NCBI GenBank assembly: GCA_009760855.2
Contig: WPIO01000055.1
Location: forward strand, 2,316,001-2,380,000
DNA length: 64,000 nucleotides
Direction: 5' to 3'
From: Cristatella mucedo
Taxonomy: Eukaryota; Bryozoa; Phylactolaemata; Cristatellidae
Shown in pieces: positions 42,591 to 54,516 of the stretch. The notes beneath the pieces are model-generated. The model saw only the letters and a program-made list of their open reading frames with translations, was not told the origin of the DNA and ran no database searches. The translations under genes and the position numbers were made by a program. Every line of letters begins with the position of its first letter. Position 1 is the stretch's first letter.

Positions 42591-44309
42591 TACTTGCGCG
42601 ACCCGCTGCGGACACTCGCGCTATTGCGGCACTCGCTACGGCTAGCGCCCGATGTGCGGGCGACGCTGCTTAGCAGTTCACGCTGCCTGAACGAGCTAGA
42701 TTTCGTAGCGACTTTTTAAACCCGACAGTAACCAAGGCAACAGAACGTCGCGGAGACGGAGCTCTGGAGGCGGTGCCGAACGGAGCGGTTGCCAGCGTCG
42801 GCGTCCTTGACTGGTGCGCCAGTTTCCCGCTGCCCGCCCTCTCGCGGCGAGCGCATCCTCGGGGCTTCGTTGCAGACGGCCGCGTCGCCCAGGAAGACGC
42901 TGCGCCGATAAAAAGAGGGGGCTCGACCCGCGCGAGGTCACCCGTTGGGTCACTGCACTCGGGACAGTGCACACACGCCACCTCCTTCCAGCGGTCCAAG
43001 CCACTCCTCAGCGCCTCACTGGTCCCCGCCGTCGTCGGTGATTCGTTGCGTCTGTCCGTCCGTGCGGCGGCTCTGGCGGAAGAGGCCCGCGCGCCCCTCT
43101 GACGCGTTAATTGACACTCGAACTGAAGCGACGGCTCGCGCGTCAGCTACCGCAACGCTCGTCTCGCGGCGAGCACTTAAGAGAGCGGCGGCGGCGGCGG
43201 CGCCGCCGCTCTCTTAAGTGCTCCGCGTAAGCTACCGAGCGCGTCGCGAGCGCGACGCAGCCCGCCGAGAGCTCGTCCCGTCGCAGCGCGCACGCGGCTG
43301 TACGAGCGTGAAGACGCCACTCCGTCGGCAGCGCCCCGCCCGCGTTCCTCGCCGCCGCAGCGTCGCGGCGTCGACGCGAAGGGCGAGGCTGGCGAACGCG
43401 GCGAGACGGCCCGACGCAACGGCGCTCGCCGACTCTCGCTAGGAAGCTAATCTCGCTAGGAGGCTAATCTCGCTGCGTCACTACTAAACGACTACTTTGC
43501 GAGCGGCGATAAGGCGCCGCAGTCGTCAGCCGGGGCGGCGGTCGTCGTTCCGGCGGCCGCCGCGCTTCTGATCGATTCTCAACTTATTGACGACGGCGAC
43601 AGACGGTGGCGCCAGAGCAGACGATAAGAGAAAGAGAGAGACGGAGGGGTCAGTCGACTCCGTCCAATCCGCCGTCGCGATTAGACGTCGTGCTCCTCCG
43701 CAATCGTTCCGGCTTCTGAAAAGCGGCAGCGGTGCACTTTATGAACCGCTCGCATTTGGAGCGGAACTACCTCCCCCCCCCCGCCGATCGGCGAGCCGAC
43801 AGCGAGCCTCGCTCTCGAGCGAGCGGTAGCGAAAAAAGAGCCGAGACGCAGCGCTAGCTGCAAGGCGGCGCTGGACGCTGTTGCACACGTGACTTCGAAC
43901 GCGAACCCGTGAGAGCTACTCGAATTCGTTGCGCCGGCGGCCGCCGCAGCGTCGGGTCGTCGTCGCACGGCAGTTTACGAACAATAGGAGGTTTTCGGCA
44001 TAAATCGTGGAAAAAACTCGATTGTGAGAGCGTGAGAGCTTTGCTAAGAGTGAGGCTTTGCGCATGAGTCGGAGAGACAACGAGTCAAGCCATGGTATTC
44101 GCAGAGGTTCATTTGGAATGAAAGTCGAAATGAAAGTGGAAGCCGCCGGAAGTCCGAGTCGCCGGAAAGTGACGGCTTGCGAAGCGCTGAATAGCAGTGA
44201 GGTCGGAAAAATCCTAAATAATGTAAATATAAATAAAATAAATATGAAAAAATAAAATCCCTAAATAAAGCAAGTTGGGTCGTAAACAGACGTAATTACA
44301 AAAAATATT
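42591..44309. other. Start of the GC/CpG-rich block; no gene called
   Basis: Very CpG-rich sequence with long open Arg/Ala/Ser-rich frames on both strands, which follow from base composition. No domain is visible. Contains a 23-bp hairpin at 43171-43225. Confidence 0.4.
43171..43225. repeat. 23-bp perfect hairpin
   Basis: Arms begin gagcacttaagagagcggcg and are exact complements, with a 7-nt loop inside a GGC run. Confidence 0.9.
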
Positions 44310-45165
44310 GGTAATAATAAAAATACACCTGATAGCGCGCCCTCAGAGAACTCAATCTCTTTCTAGGCACTTAACAATTGCTGCAAAGGAAACACGATTG
44401 AATGGTGAGTGGTAGCATCCTTGATAAACAGCATGAATAAAATGGTTAGGGGTGACATGCACAGGGTCAGCATGCAAGTTTGGTTAGTGGCAGCATGCAC
44501 AGTGTCAGCACGCATAAGCAGTTGAAGGACGAATCACAGGGACCCACTAAATGCTGACCTAAATAGGTGCGTTTTTAAATGTGGTCAAGTCAGGGAATGT
44601 CGTGACGCAAGTCGGGAGTGAGGCTCCAGACTTTGGAAGCATACGAACTAAATGCACGGCCTCCAAAGCATTTGGGGTTTGTACGAGGTATAGGTAAACA
44701 GTTAGATTCCGAAAAGTGGATGGTACAATGCTTAGCCTGGTAGGGCAGAAGATCTGAGAGATAGGCTGGAGCCAAAGAATGAAGGGACCTAAAAGTGAGC
44801 GACAGAACCTTGAAGTCGATCCGCTGCTTGACTGGTAGCCCGTGCAGGTCGGCAAGAAGCGGTATTGTGTAGCAGCAGCGATGCTTACGACAGACATGCC
44901 TAGCTGCAGAGTTTTGCACCAGCTGTAAGCGCCTGAGTGCACAGGCCGGTAGACCAGCAAGCAGTGAGTTACAGAAGTCAAGACGGGATGTTACAAATGC
45001 ATGGACCAACTTAAATATGGTATCCTTATCTAAAAAAGCCCAAATTTTAGCAATGCTATGTAGCTGAAAGTAGGCAGACTTGACTGTGGAGCTGACGTGG
45101 TCGTCTAACAAAAGGTCACTTTGGAACATGACACCTAGATTTCGCGAAGATTCAATTATCATATC
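44310..45165 (-). mobile_element. LINE-1 family, 5'-truncated
   Basis: Reversed tail at 44310 (ataataaaaatacacctgat) to the truncation at about 45165. The copy covers the C-terminal region and the 3' untranslated part. Confidence 0.9.
44590..45162 (-). pseudogene. LINE-1 ORF C-terminal fragment, 190 codons
   Basis: Open frame reads [57 protein letters not shown]. The RT palm is absent because of the 5' truncation. Confidence 0.85.
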
Positions 45166-45387
45166 ACAGGAGGACCTGGAAAAAGAGGAGGCGACAGATT
45201 ACTGCCACCACAACGCAACTCGAGGTTGCATTGACTGAGCGAACGAAATTCGAAGGGCTACTTTGGAGAGGGCTGCAAACGGCTTCAGATCGAGGGCACG
45301 GTCGCAAGTCAGCTGACAGGTCTGCTGGCTGCACCGAGCCTCAGCCCAGACGCGAGTGCGGCAGTGGTCTACGCAGTGGTCTAGTTC

Positions 45388-45432
45388 CGACGTTGGGACG
45401 GGCGACTTCGGACGTCGCCCGTCCCAACGTCG
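45388..45432. repeat. 19-bp perfect hairpin
   Basis: Arms cgacgttgggacgggcgac and exact complement with a 7-nt loop. Confidence 0.9.
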
Positions 45433-45989
45433 CTGCTGAGTCGCTCGGCCATCAGGCAGCGACCGGGCACGATCCGGTTGCCGCGGCGAGCACACGCGCG
45501 CTTAGAGTAAAAGCTCCGCTCGCGAGCGGCGGGCGGCGCTCGGGGTGAAGAGTGCCGCCCGCGTCACGCGCCTCGGCCACCGCGGCCGCTCGCACGTCAG
45601 CGGCGGCGGCGGCTGGTAGATCCGGTTGCTGAGGCGGCCGCTGCGGCCGAAATCCCCGAGACGACCGTCGATACGACAGCGAACGAGCGCTGCAGCTGAG
45701 CTATAGGTCGGGAGACGACCGCAATCGCAATCCGCTGGCGCGCAGATCGCGCGGCGGCAGCAACGGTAGCGACGGCGGCTCCGTCAGCGGCGTTACCTCG
45801 TCGTCGCTCGAACCTCGCTCTGGCCAGCCTCACGAACTCCGGCTCCTCGTCCGTCTGCTCTCTCGCAGTGGCAGTGGCAGGGTCCGCGAGCCGGGCGGCT
45901 GCGAAAGGACACCGCCGTGTGCTGCGAGTCTCGCGACTTTCGGCTTCGCGGCGCGCGTCAGCGTCGCTCCTGCGGCCAGCGGCGAAAGA

Positions 45990-46062
<73 letters not shown>
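45990..46062. repeat. (CT)n microsatellite
   Basis: About 70 bp pure CT in the GC-rich block. Confidence 0.95.
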
Positions 46063-46064
<2 letters not shown>

Positions 46065-46121
46065 AGCGCCGCCGCCGTCGATCCGTAGGCGGCGGCAGCA
46101 GCAGCAGCGGCCGCGCTACCG

Positions 46122-46211
46122 AGAGAGAGTTCAAAGTTCCGAGGCAGAGAGTTCAAAGTTCCGAGGCAGAGAGTTCAAAGTTCCGAGGCAGAGAGTTCAA
46201 AGTTCCGAAGC
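46122..46211. repeat. 22-bp tandem repeat, 4 units
   Basis: Four near-identical copies of gagttcaaagttccgaggca plus two bases. Confidence 0.95.
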
Positions 46212-46883
46212 AGAAGACCAAAGACCATTGGCCACCCTCGCAGCGCGCGGATGCCGATCGGCCGCGGCGCCGGCGGTTCGCTCGGCGCGTGCGCTGCTTA
46301 CCCGCCGACTGCGACCGTCGGACCGTCGCGGCCTTCTTGGTGGCCTGAGGAGAGGAGCGAAGGCGAGTCGCGTGAGAGCGGGGCGAGCGTGTGCTCCGCC
46401 GCTCGCGCGCGCCGCGAGCCTGGACGCCGCCGCACGGCGAAGCTTCAGAGCCGTCGAGGGAAAGTGGGAGCAAAATCGGCGCATTTCAGTGGGAGCAGAG
46501 ACGCACGCGCCGCGATCGCGCGCATTTCGCACGCGCGATCCTGGCTTTTCTGGCAGTCGATCAATGATCTTGCATCGCCACCTATCGGGCTCGTTTCGCG
46601 CTGCCACCCAGCAAGCGGCAATGCGAGGGAGCCTGAACCGCAGCGGGAAGCGGAAGCGGCGCAGACTCTCCGTCGCACTCGCCGATCAATCGTGTCGCGT
46701 CGCGTCGAATTCCGCCGATCGGGCCGCCGGAACCGAGCTCCGCACCGGCCCGGCCCGTCCCCTCAGTGGGAGCACCGACGACGAGCGAGCGGACTGCGAG
46801 CGTCGGTCCCGCTCCGATCAGCCGCCCCAAGGTAATCGCAGCGCCGAAAAAGGAGCGGCGTCGCCGCGCGCGCTCCCGCCCCT

Positions 46884-46897
46884 CATTATAAATAGAT
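46884..46897. repeat. Target-site duplication, left
   Basis: cattataaatagat, identical to 47931-47944 on the other side of the LINE-1 copy. Confidence 0.85.
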
Positions 46898-47930
46898 CAT
46901 TAATAATAATAATAACAATAACAATGCACTTGATAAAGCGCCCTCAGAGAACTCAATCTCTCTCTAGGCGCTTTACATTTGCTGCAAAGGGAAATGCAAT
47001 TGAATGGTGAGTAAAATCATGCTTGAAAAACAAACGAAATGAATAATATGGTTAGGGGTGACATGCACAGGGTCAGCATGCAAATGTGGTTAGTGGCAGC
47101 ATGCACAGTGTCAGCACTCATAAGCACATCAAGGACAAATCACAGGGACCCACTAAATGCTGTCCTAAATAGGTGTGTTTTTAGGTTCCTTTTAAATGTG
47201 GTCAGGTCAGGGGATGTTCTGACGCAGGTCGGGAGGGAGTTCCAGGCTTTGGGAGCATACGAACTAAATGTACGGTCTCCAAAGGATTTAAGGTTTGTAC
47301 GAGGTATTTCTAGACTGTTGGATTCCGAAAAGCGGGTCGTACGATGCTTGGCCTGATGGGGGAATATGTCGGAGAGACAGACTGGAGCCATAGAATGAAG
47401 GGACCTAAAAGTGTGCGACAAAACCTTGAAGTCAATCTGTCGCTTGTCTGGTAGCCAGTGCAGGTCCGCGAGAAGTGGAGTAATGTGGCAACTGCGACGC
47501 TCACGACAGACAAGCCTAGCTGCAGAGTTTTGCACCAGCTGCAATCGCCTGATCGCACATGCTGGAAGGCCAGTAAGCAGTGAGTTGCAGAAGTCGAGAC
47601 GAGATGTCACGAATGCATGGACCAACTTGGACGTGGTATCCTTATCTAAACAAGCCCGAAATTTAGCAATATTATGAAGCTGAAAATTGGCAGATTTGAC
47701 TGTGGAGCTGATATGGTCGTCTAACGAGAGGTCGCTTTGGAATATGACACCTAGATTTCGAGCTGATTCGACAGGAGATACGCTCGCAGAGCCAATTTTG
47801 AGCGTCAGCCTTTCCAATTTCTGAATCACACTGGGTTTGCCCATAACTAGTAAGTTAGTTTTGTCATCGTTTAGTTTTAGAAAATTTGCTGCCATCCATG
47901 TGCGGATGTCATCAATGCATGCTAAATAGA
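46898..47930 (-). mobile_element. LINE-1 family insertion with target-site duplication
   Basis: A 5'-truncated copy in minus orientation, tail (ATA repeats) at the left and truncation at about 47930. It is bounded by the same 14-bp duplication on both sides, so insertion limits are known to the base or nearly so. It is among the least decayed copies. Confidence 0.95.
47140..47895 (-). pseudogene. LINE-1 ORF C-terminal fragment, 251 codons, intact frame
   Basis: Open from [19 protein letters not shown] to the natural end of the ORF (FKRNLKTHLFRTAFSGSL then stop). It gives the best view of the family's C-terminus. Lacks RT palm and endonuclease. Confidence 0.9.
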
Positions 47931-47944
47931 CATTATAAATAGAT
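47931..47944. repeat. Target-site duplication, right
   Basis: cattataaatagat, identical to 46884-46897. Confidence 0.85.
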
Positions 47945-48918
47945 TAGATAGTCAGCGGCCACGACATTTCCTCGCGAGCCGCGAGCGAGCGCTCAGAGCC
48001 GCGCGCGCGCAGAGCCGCGCTCTCACCGCTACTTCCTGCTGCTCCTCCTCGGGCTCCGCCGCCGACGCCGCGCTGCGGCGGCGGAGCGCGGCGTCGGCCG
48101 CCGATCCTCGCGGCGGCGGAGCGGTGCGGAGGTGCGCCGCCGCCGCCTCTCCCGGAGCGCCGCCAGCGGCGGCAGGATGACGGCCCGCAGCTGCCAAGAA
48201 AGCGAAGCGGTTCGCAGAGCTTCGCTCCGGAAGGAAGGTGACGCGGCGGCCGCGGCGAGAGGGCGGCCAATGTTCGTTTCTCTGCTCCGGGCTGTACCGC
48301 GGGCAGGCCAACTCCGCTCCGCGTCCCTGTGCTTACAGGACACTCTGAGCTCGAAGTTGGAAAATCAGATTTTAAGGCGGCGAGCGGTAAAGGCTGCAGC
48401 GGACATGTTGCACGCTACCGGTAATGACGTTAGTGAAACGTGGCCGCGCAGAGAAACGCTGCAGCTATAGCATGAGCGCTCAGTGGGCGTCGTAGCAAGT
48501 AGGAAGCGGAAGACTTGGAGCGAGACTGCCGTCTAAACCTCTCACAAACCGGAAGACCCAAGTAAGACTCGAGTATGTAGGAAGCAGGTAGGGAGTAAGA
48601 CTCGCCGTCTAAACCAGGCTTCAAGCTACGAGGTGGCCCTAACGGCAGCTGAATCTAACATTGGCGTGGCGCTTTACTTTGAATACAAGTGGGTTCTACG
48701 CCATTGCGACAGTCGTCCAGTCGCCTTTGCGGCTCAGTTACTTCGTCGTATGCGTCGTTTTCCCTCTGCGGCTGTCGAATAGATTTCACTACACTACGGA
48801 ACGGATGTAAACTGTTTATAATAAGTTAAGTGTCTGGTCTCTCTTCAATTTCTGCCGCGCTCGGGTGCCATCGGAAAACCCGCGATCACTGTCTCCGCTC
48901 CTACAACTCGTTAGCCGT
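47945..48918. other. GC-rich stretch; no gene called
   Basis: Overlapping Arg/Ala-rich frames on both strands without domains. Confidence 0.4.
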
Positions 48919-49514
48919 TCATTGACGAATGCTTAACCGTGCGCCGCGCGACGTCGGTCGGTCGGTCGGCCCACACTCGTCTGCTCGCTGCGACAGCGAG
49001 GCTCCCTGCGCTTGCGGCCTAAGGGCGTCAGTCAGTGCCGAAGAAGCCCTCACAGCGAGCTCGCATCGCGCTCGCAGCGCAGCGTCGAGAACGCGGATCG
49101 CGGAATCACGCGGCGACGAGAGGCGGCGCCGCGGCGCTCGTCCCGACGCACCTCCGTTGGCGACCGGAACATCAGGCGCCTCCGGGCGCCGTTGAGCGGC
49201 AGCGGTAGCAGCAGCCTCCGCGGCGCCGCCTGGCGGGCTCGCCTGAGCGGCTCGCGGCGGCGCTCCGCTCCTCCCCCTCCTCATCATCGCCGCCGCCGCC
49301 GCCTCCTCCTCGGGTTGCTGAGCTGCAGCAGCCTCCGCGGCGCCGTCTGCCGCCCGCCGCTGCGGCGGCGGCGGCGGCGGCTCCTCGTCGGCGCCGACGC
49401 TCGACGTCGTTGCGACGTCGAGCGTCGGCGGCGGTCGGCTTAGGTCCTTTAGGGACACCTGCGGTCTGCTCGGCGGAGCGGCGACGTCCAGAGCGGGCGT
49501 GCTGCCGTAGGCTT
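48919..49514 (-). CDS. Candidate terminal exon of a disordered Ala/Pro-rich protein
   Basis: On the minus strand a good acceptor (gcgctcttctgcag) ends at 49515. The following frame is open to a TGA at 48921-48919 and begins with 2 nt that complete the 1-nt overhang of the exon ending at 51093, making Glu. It starts AYGSTPALDVAAPPSRPQVS, then poly-Pro and poly-Ala runs. There is a 1-in-3 chance of phase agreement by accident, and the sequence is low-complexity. Whether it joins directly to that exon is unproven. A hairpin (49392-49430) lies within it. Confidence 0.35.
49392..49430. repeat. 18-bp hairpin with 3-nt loop
   Basis: Core arms gccgacgctcgacgtcg and exact complement around ttg. Confidence 0.85.
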
Positions 49515-49813
49515 CTGCAGAAGAGCGCAGCGCGCAGCTGACTGCGCTAGGAGCCGTGCAGCTCGCCGTCGTCGCCGGCGGCAAAGCGATGCGAGCGGAC
49601 TGAGAGGATGCAGAGGATTAAAAGCGTCCGGCTGGCGCTGTCGCGTAGCTCAGTGGGCGGAGCCCGACCGGCGACGCGCGACCGCGGCGGCGCGAAACGG
49701 GCGCGGCGAGCTGGATTCGCGCGCGGCGGCGCGGAACGGCGCGCGGTCGTCCCGCTCGCGCGGGATTAGTGAGACCGACTCCCGCCATCGAGCGATAATT
49801 AGGCGGTCGACGC

Positions 49814-49819
49814 GAGAGA

Positions 49820-49890
<71 letters not shown>
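49814..49890. repeat. (GA)n microsatellite
   Basis: About 75 bp of GA in the GC-rich block. Confidence 0.95.
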
Positions 49891-49894
<4 letters not shown>

Positions 49895-51092
49895 GCCGCG
49901 CCGCCGCCGCTGCGGTCAGACCTCCATTAAGTCCCCCGCCCGCGGCCGCTAGTCTCGGCGACCGCTCGTGCAGTTGGACGGTCGATACGCGCGCGTCGAG
50001 TGTTTGCTGGCGCGCGGCGCGTGATTCACCGCGGTCATCTCGCAGGACGCCTCCTGCGGTGGCGACAAAGCCCGCCGGCTGTCAAGATTTTTTGTAAAGC
50101 CCAGCTCCGCCGAGAGCCGTTGCGTCCGCCGCCCGAGCGCGCAGCGAAGCGAGGCGGCGCCGGCCGTTTTCTCGTCGCTGAGAACCAGCGCTCCTACCGA
50201 CGCCTCCGCCGCTCGCTCGGTTGCTCTCGCTACGAGAAGAGCGCTCGCAGCCGTGCGGAGCGGAGCTTGGCGGAAGGCTCGCCAGCGCCGACGCTGAAGC
50301 AACCGCAGCAGACGCGAGGCGGAAGCGACCGCAGCAGCGCGAGCGCGGTCGCTTCCGAGCGGGCCATCGATCCGCGTTGGCTGACGGCAGCGAGTCCGCG
50401 GCGAGCCGGACGTGGCTTTTACCCTTCGATCTCTTGGATTTGGCGCGCGTTTCCACCGGGCGCCGCATGCGGCAAGCTCGCCAGGCGAGACCCTAGCTAA
50501 CTGCAAGTCGACGGCAGCTTCCGGCGTCGCTTCGAGCAGCTTGCGGCGTCGGCTTCGAGCTTGCGGCGTCGCACGCCAGCGAGCACCATCGAGCACCGAG
50601 CAGCACTTGCGCATGAGGGGGGCGCGACAGACGAGGTCGAGGTCGCGTTTTCGTCGTACCGACGGCTCTAGCCGTCGGCTCGACGCGTCCATTTCGTCGT
50701 TCGTCCTTCCTCTCGCGAATTCTGCACCGGCGTACGGGGGACGTCGCCTCCATCCCGTCTGCTCTCCCCCTCCGCCCCCGCAGGCGGCGGCTCCTACTCT
50801 GTCGATCGATAGTTATTGAATTGAAGCTCCCGAAGTTCGAGCGGCCGTCTCGTTTGCGGGACTTGACCCGCCGCGGCTCGCTGCTCGACGCTCGGAGCGG
50901 GCGCTGGGCAGCGCGCGAGCGCCGCAGCTCCGACGCTCGAGACGCTTGCGGCCAAAACGCGAACCCTCGGCGCTGCACTGCGCTGCGCTGCGCCGCCGCG
51001 AAGCCCAGAGCTCCGCTCTCTTCGCGCCCGCCTCCTCCTCCCTTTGACGAGCATCGCCGCACCGGTACCGACGACGCGCTACCCGCACTCAC

Positions 51093-53034
51093 CGTTCCGG
51101 TCCTTGAACATGCGGCTCAGCCGCCGCGATTTGTCCGCCGCCACCAGAATCCAGCTCGGTATGGCCGCCGCCGCTGCAATGCCGCGCGATGGACCGACGG
51201 GAGACGCTACCGCCGCCGCCGCCGGCAGAGATCGTCGCTCCGCCGCCGGCGCAGTCGCTCGCCACGACGTCGGCGGCAGCGGCGGCATCCGCGGCGACGG
51301 TTGCGGCGACCACGGAGCGACCGACTTGGCCTGCCTCACGTTGTCGACGGACAGCGATCGCGGAGCGGGCCGCGCCGCCGCGGCCCACAGCGTCGGCGCA
51401 CGCGGCGCGGCGGTGGCGCCCGGCGTCTCGTCGTCGTCAGAGCGATCGACTGGCCAATACTCGCTCGTCGGGCGCCGCGCTTCGAAAGCCGCGCGCGGCG
51501 GCGGCGGCGGCCGTGCTTCGTGGCCTGCGGCGGCGGCCGCGCCGCCGCCCGGCGGCATCCGCCTCTCAGCTGAGGCGAGGCGACTCCTCAAGAAGTTGAC
51601 GGGCGTCTCCTCCGGCCGCGAAACGTCCGCCGCGTCGACGAAGACGTCGCCTGCCGGACTCGCCGGCGGCGTTGACAGCTGCGCGTCGACGCCGCCGCTC
51701 CGTCCGCCGGCATCTGCGTCGCAGCCTTCAGCAGCGCTCTGCCTCGCTTCCGTTCGCCGCGCGAACCCGTCGCCAGATGCCGATGATCGATCAGCGGCGT
51801 CGACGCCGCCGCCGCCGTCGAGTGCACCGCTCGCGAAACGTCGCCCGATCGCCGCCGCGCCGCCGGCTTCGTCGCCTGGCTCGCGCATGTTTGCCCGGGC
51901 TGGCTCCGCGGCGTCGCCACTCGTCGTCTCCGATCGGAGAGAGCGGTCATGCCCGAGGTCACCGGGCGGGGCCGGTCGACCGCCATCGACGCGACGTCCG
52001 GCGGCCGCGGCGGAAGGCGCACCGAATCCGCGTCCGGCGGCCGCGTCCGGCGACCGCGCGCGCAGGTTCGCGGTCGATCCGCGCTCAGCGATCCGCAGGT
52101 GCGGATGCGGATGTGCGGAGGCTCCGCGGAACGGCTGCAGAGTCGTCGCTGGCGAGGCCTCGCCGCCGCCGCCGACGCCGCTTGCGCAGAGCAGCGGTTG
52201 TGAAGCGTACATCGACCGACGTCCGTCGGAGGCCGCCGCGGCAGCCGAGCCGTAGCCGTACAGTCGCAGGCTGTGCTTCCTGCGCGGCGGCGCGAGCGGC
52301 AACGGCGTCCAGTGCTGCAGCGAGACGACGCTCGTCGCCATCGCCGGTCCGTCGGCGGCGGAGGCGGCAGCCTCGCTCTGTACCCACTCGGCCGCCATGC
52401 GCGCTGCTGCCTTCGCCGACGCCGCGCGGCCAGTGCGCACGGGCGCTCGCGGTGCGCTCGCCGCGCCCTCTAGCGATTGGCGGCTGCTCGCGTCGGCTTC
52501 TCTTTGTCGTTCGCTTCGCCCGATTTTATCCGCCGATTCCCCAGGGCGTTGCAGCTCCGAAGCGTCATCGCCGCCGCCGCCGCCGCCGCCGTCGGCCGCG
52601 AGCAGCGGACGCCGGGCGCTCGCTTCGCCGCCGCTTCCGGCCCGGCTCGACGTCACCGCCTCCGCCGCAGCCACAGCGCGCGATTCGACGCTCGCCCAAG
52701 AGGCGCGGCGGCGGCGGCGGTCCAGACTCAGCTCCGACGAGGCGACGGCGGCAGCGAGCGGCGGTCCTATCGGCGCCAGGAGATCGGCGGCGTGCGACGG
52801 CGCCGAAGCGGCGGCGGCAGGCAGCTCGCGGCTCGGCGTCGCTGCCGCGGCGGCGGGATCGCGCCGGACGCCGGGCGGCGACGCTCGCGACGCCTCCGAG
52901 CGGTGTCGGCGCTCGGTCGTGACGTCGTCGCCTCTCGCACCGCCGCGGCCGCCGCGCTCGAAGCCGTCGCGTTCATTCCGAGCTTCGCCCGCGTCGCTCC
53001 TCGCGCTAGCAACTTCCTGACGTCCATTGACCAA
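51093..53034 (-). CDS. Candidate 1.9-kb exon, disordered Ala/Ser/Pro/Arg-rich protein
   Basis: The minus-strand frame is open for 647 codons and closes at a near-consensus donor (GGAACG|gtgagt at 51092). Its start lies directly after tttacttttacgtag, a plausible acceptor, and there is no in-frame ATG near the start, so it looks like an internal exon. It contains Ser/Pro motifs typical of phosphorylated disordered regions (SLDRRRRRASWASVES; LSTPPASPAGDVFVDAADV; RSLSVDNVRQAKSVAPWSP) and ends WILVAADKSRRLSRMFKDRN. I recognise no family. Caution: GC-rich DNA gives long open frames by chance, and the plus strand is also open here, but the donor and the less repetitive segments favour this strand. 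Confidence 0.45.
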
Positions 53035-53045
53035 CTACGTAAAAG

Positions 53046-53095
53046 TAAATGTCAGCTGATTTAACAACCTCACTTACATGGTGCGCGAAGTGGGC
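53046..53095 (-). mobile_element. SINE-A 3' scrap beside the candidate exon
   Basis: Reversed SINE-A end (gtcagctgatttaacaacct). Read on the minus strand its T-rich tail supplies the pyrimidine tract of the putative acceptor at 53035. Confidence 0.6.
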
Positions 53096-53340
53096 GGGGA
53101 TGATCACGAGCCTCCAAAACTCACCTAACTACGCTACTTGAAAGAGAGGAATCGACATCTCTACATCAATCGATCTCTACATCAATCAATCTCCACATCA
53201 ATCAATCTCTTCATCTTGAGGAGAATACTGTAGGCAGCTGCTCCGTAGGGAGGTGGAGCCAGTGGTGGGGGCCAGTGGCTGGCAAACCGAGATTGATGAA
53301 TCTCAATCACGAATTTCTGAATCCGGTTTGAAAGTACTAT

Positions 53341-53398
53341 ACACACGCACGCACGCACGCATGCATGCACACACACGCATGCACACACACGCACGCAT

Positions 53399-53447
<49 letters not shown>

Positions 53448-53450
53448 AAC
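53341..53450. repeat. (CA)n/(TA)n microsatellite
   Basis: Mixed ACGC/ATGC/CA units then TA, ending near the left limit of foldback-like copy B. Confidence 0.95.
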
Positions 53451-53744
53451 ATACGTATGTAGGCACAGTAGCAAAAGCGCACAAAACAAAAGCGAGCAAT
53501 GCTAGCAACCCCAAAAAATGCTTCCACAAAAATGCATTCATTTTCATAGCAGCTCAAGGGCGTTCTTATGCAACGGTCTCCGACGGCCTGGGCTAGCCAG
53601 CCTCCCTACATATTCCTCCCTACATATAGCCAGCCTCCCTCCATACTTCGATACAGATTCCATTTCCATAAAAAAAACTTCACAGCTGGGGTTTTTATAT
53701 TAATTTTCAGAAAACCGTTTTCCGATTTTACCAACCGCATTTCA

Positions 53745-53784
53745 CGGCATAGCGCAAGGCTTTCTAAAGCCTTGCGCTATGCCG
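53745..53784. repeat. Inversion-point hairpin of copy B
   Basis: Arms cggcatagcgcaaggcttt and exact complement with a 2-nt gap. A second inverted repeat (53792-53801 with 53821-53830) follows. Confidence 0.9.
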
Positions 53785-54516
53785 AGGTATGCTACGAGGG
53801 CTATGGCCACCAATGGCCAGGCCCTCGTAGACAATATACCATAACAATACACCGTATTAGCGCAATCGCATTGAATTTGATGCGTAAACCGAAACACTGT
53901 TTTCCATAATTAGCAATCAAAACCGCAGCCCGATTATTTAGCACTGCCATCTGGGCCGGGTCACAGGAGGCCACTGGAGGCCGGGCCACTGGAGGCCATG
54001 GCGACATGGAGGCCATGGATGTCGCGAAAGCGTAATCGCAGGAAATCAAGTTGGTACTCGTGGAGCACTGTTGTCTGTAATTTGGAATAAAAACCGTCGT
54101 TGTGAGAAGCTTTTTGTGAAGACATCAGCTTTATTGTAATTCCCATGTTTTTGGCTGCCATTTGGGATGGACCATCGGAGGCCACAGCATGAGAATGCGT
54201 CAGGATAATCGTATGAAATTTGGTGGCGCCAACGGCATACTATTCTAAATAATTTGGAATCGGGTTCCGCAGTTGCGCAAAGTTTTTTTTTAAATGGCAC
54301 CTGTATCCCCGTTCGAATGTATAAGTACGTTTACCGACAGACCCGGGGCCATTTGAGGCCATTGCACGAGAAAGCGCTAGCGTAATTGCTTGAAATTGAT
54401 TGGTTACCTGTAAAATAATTCTGTATAATTTGGAATCAAACCGCAGTGTTCTGATATTTATTGTGGAAATGGCAGGTGTATCACAGTATGTCGCAGTTAA
54501 TCGTGTCACCCGAATG

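Noticed and set aside
45868-47010. 380-codon plus-strand ORF
   Set aside because: It crosses a (CT)n microsatellite, a 22-bp tandem repeat and runs into the LINE-1 insertion; composition-driven.
49637-49680. Possible tRNA gene (tcgcgtagctcagtgggcgg looks like an A box)
   Set aside because: No B box or cloverleaf arms follow at the right distance.
51044-52922. Long plus-strand ORFs (403 and 416 codons) opposite the candidate exon
   Set aside because: Arg/Ala-rich shadows of GC-rich sequence with no splice-site support; the minus-strand frame has the donor and less monotonous sequence.
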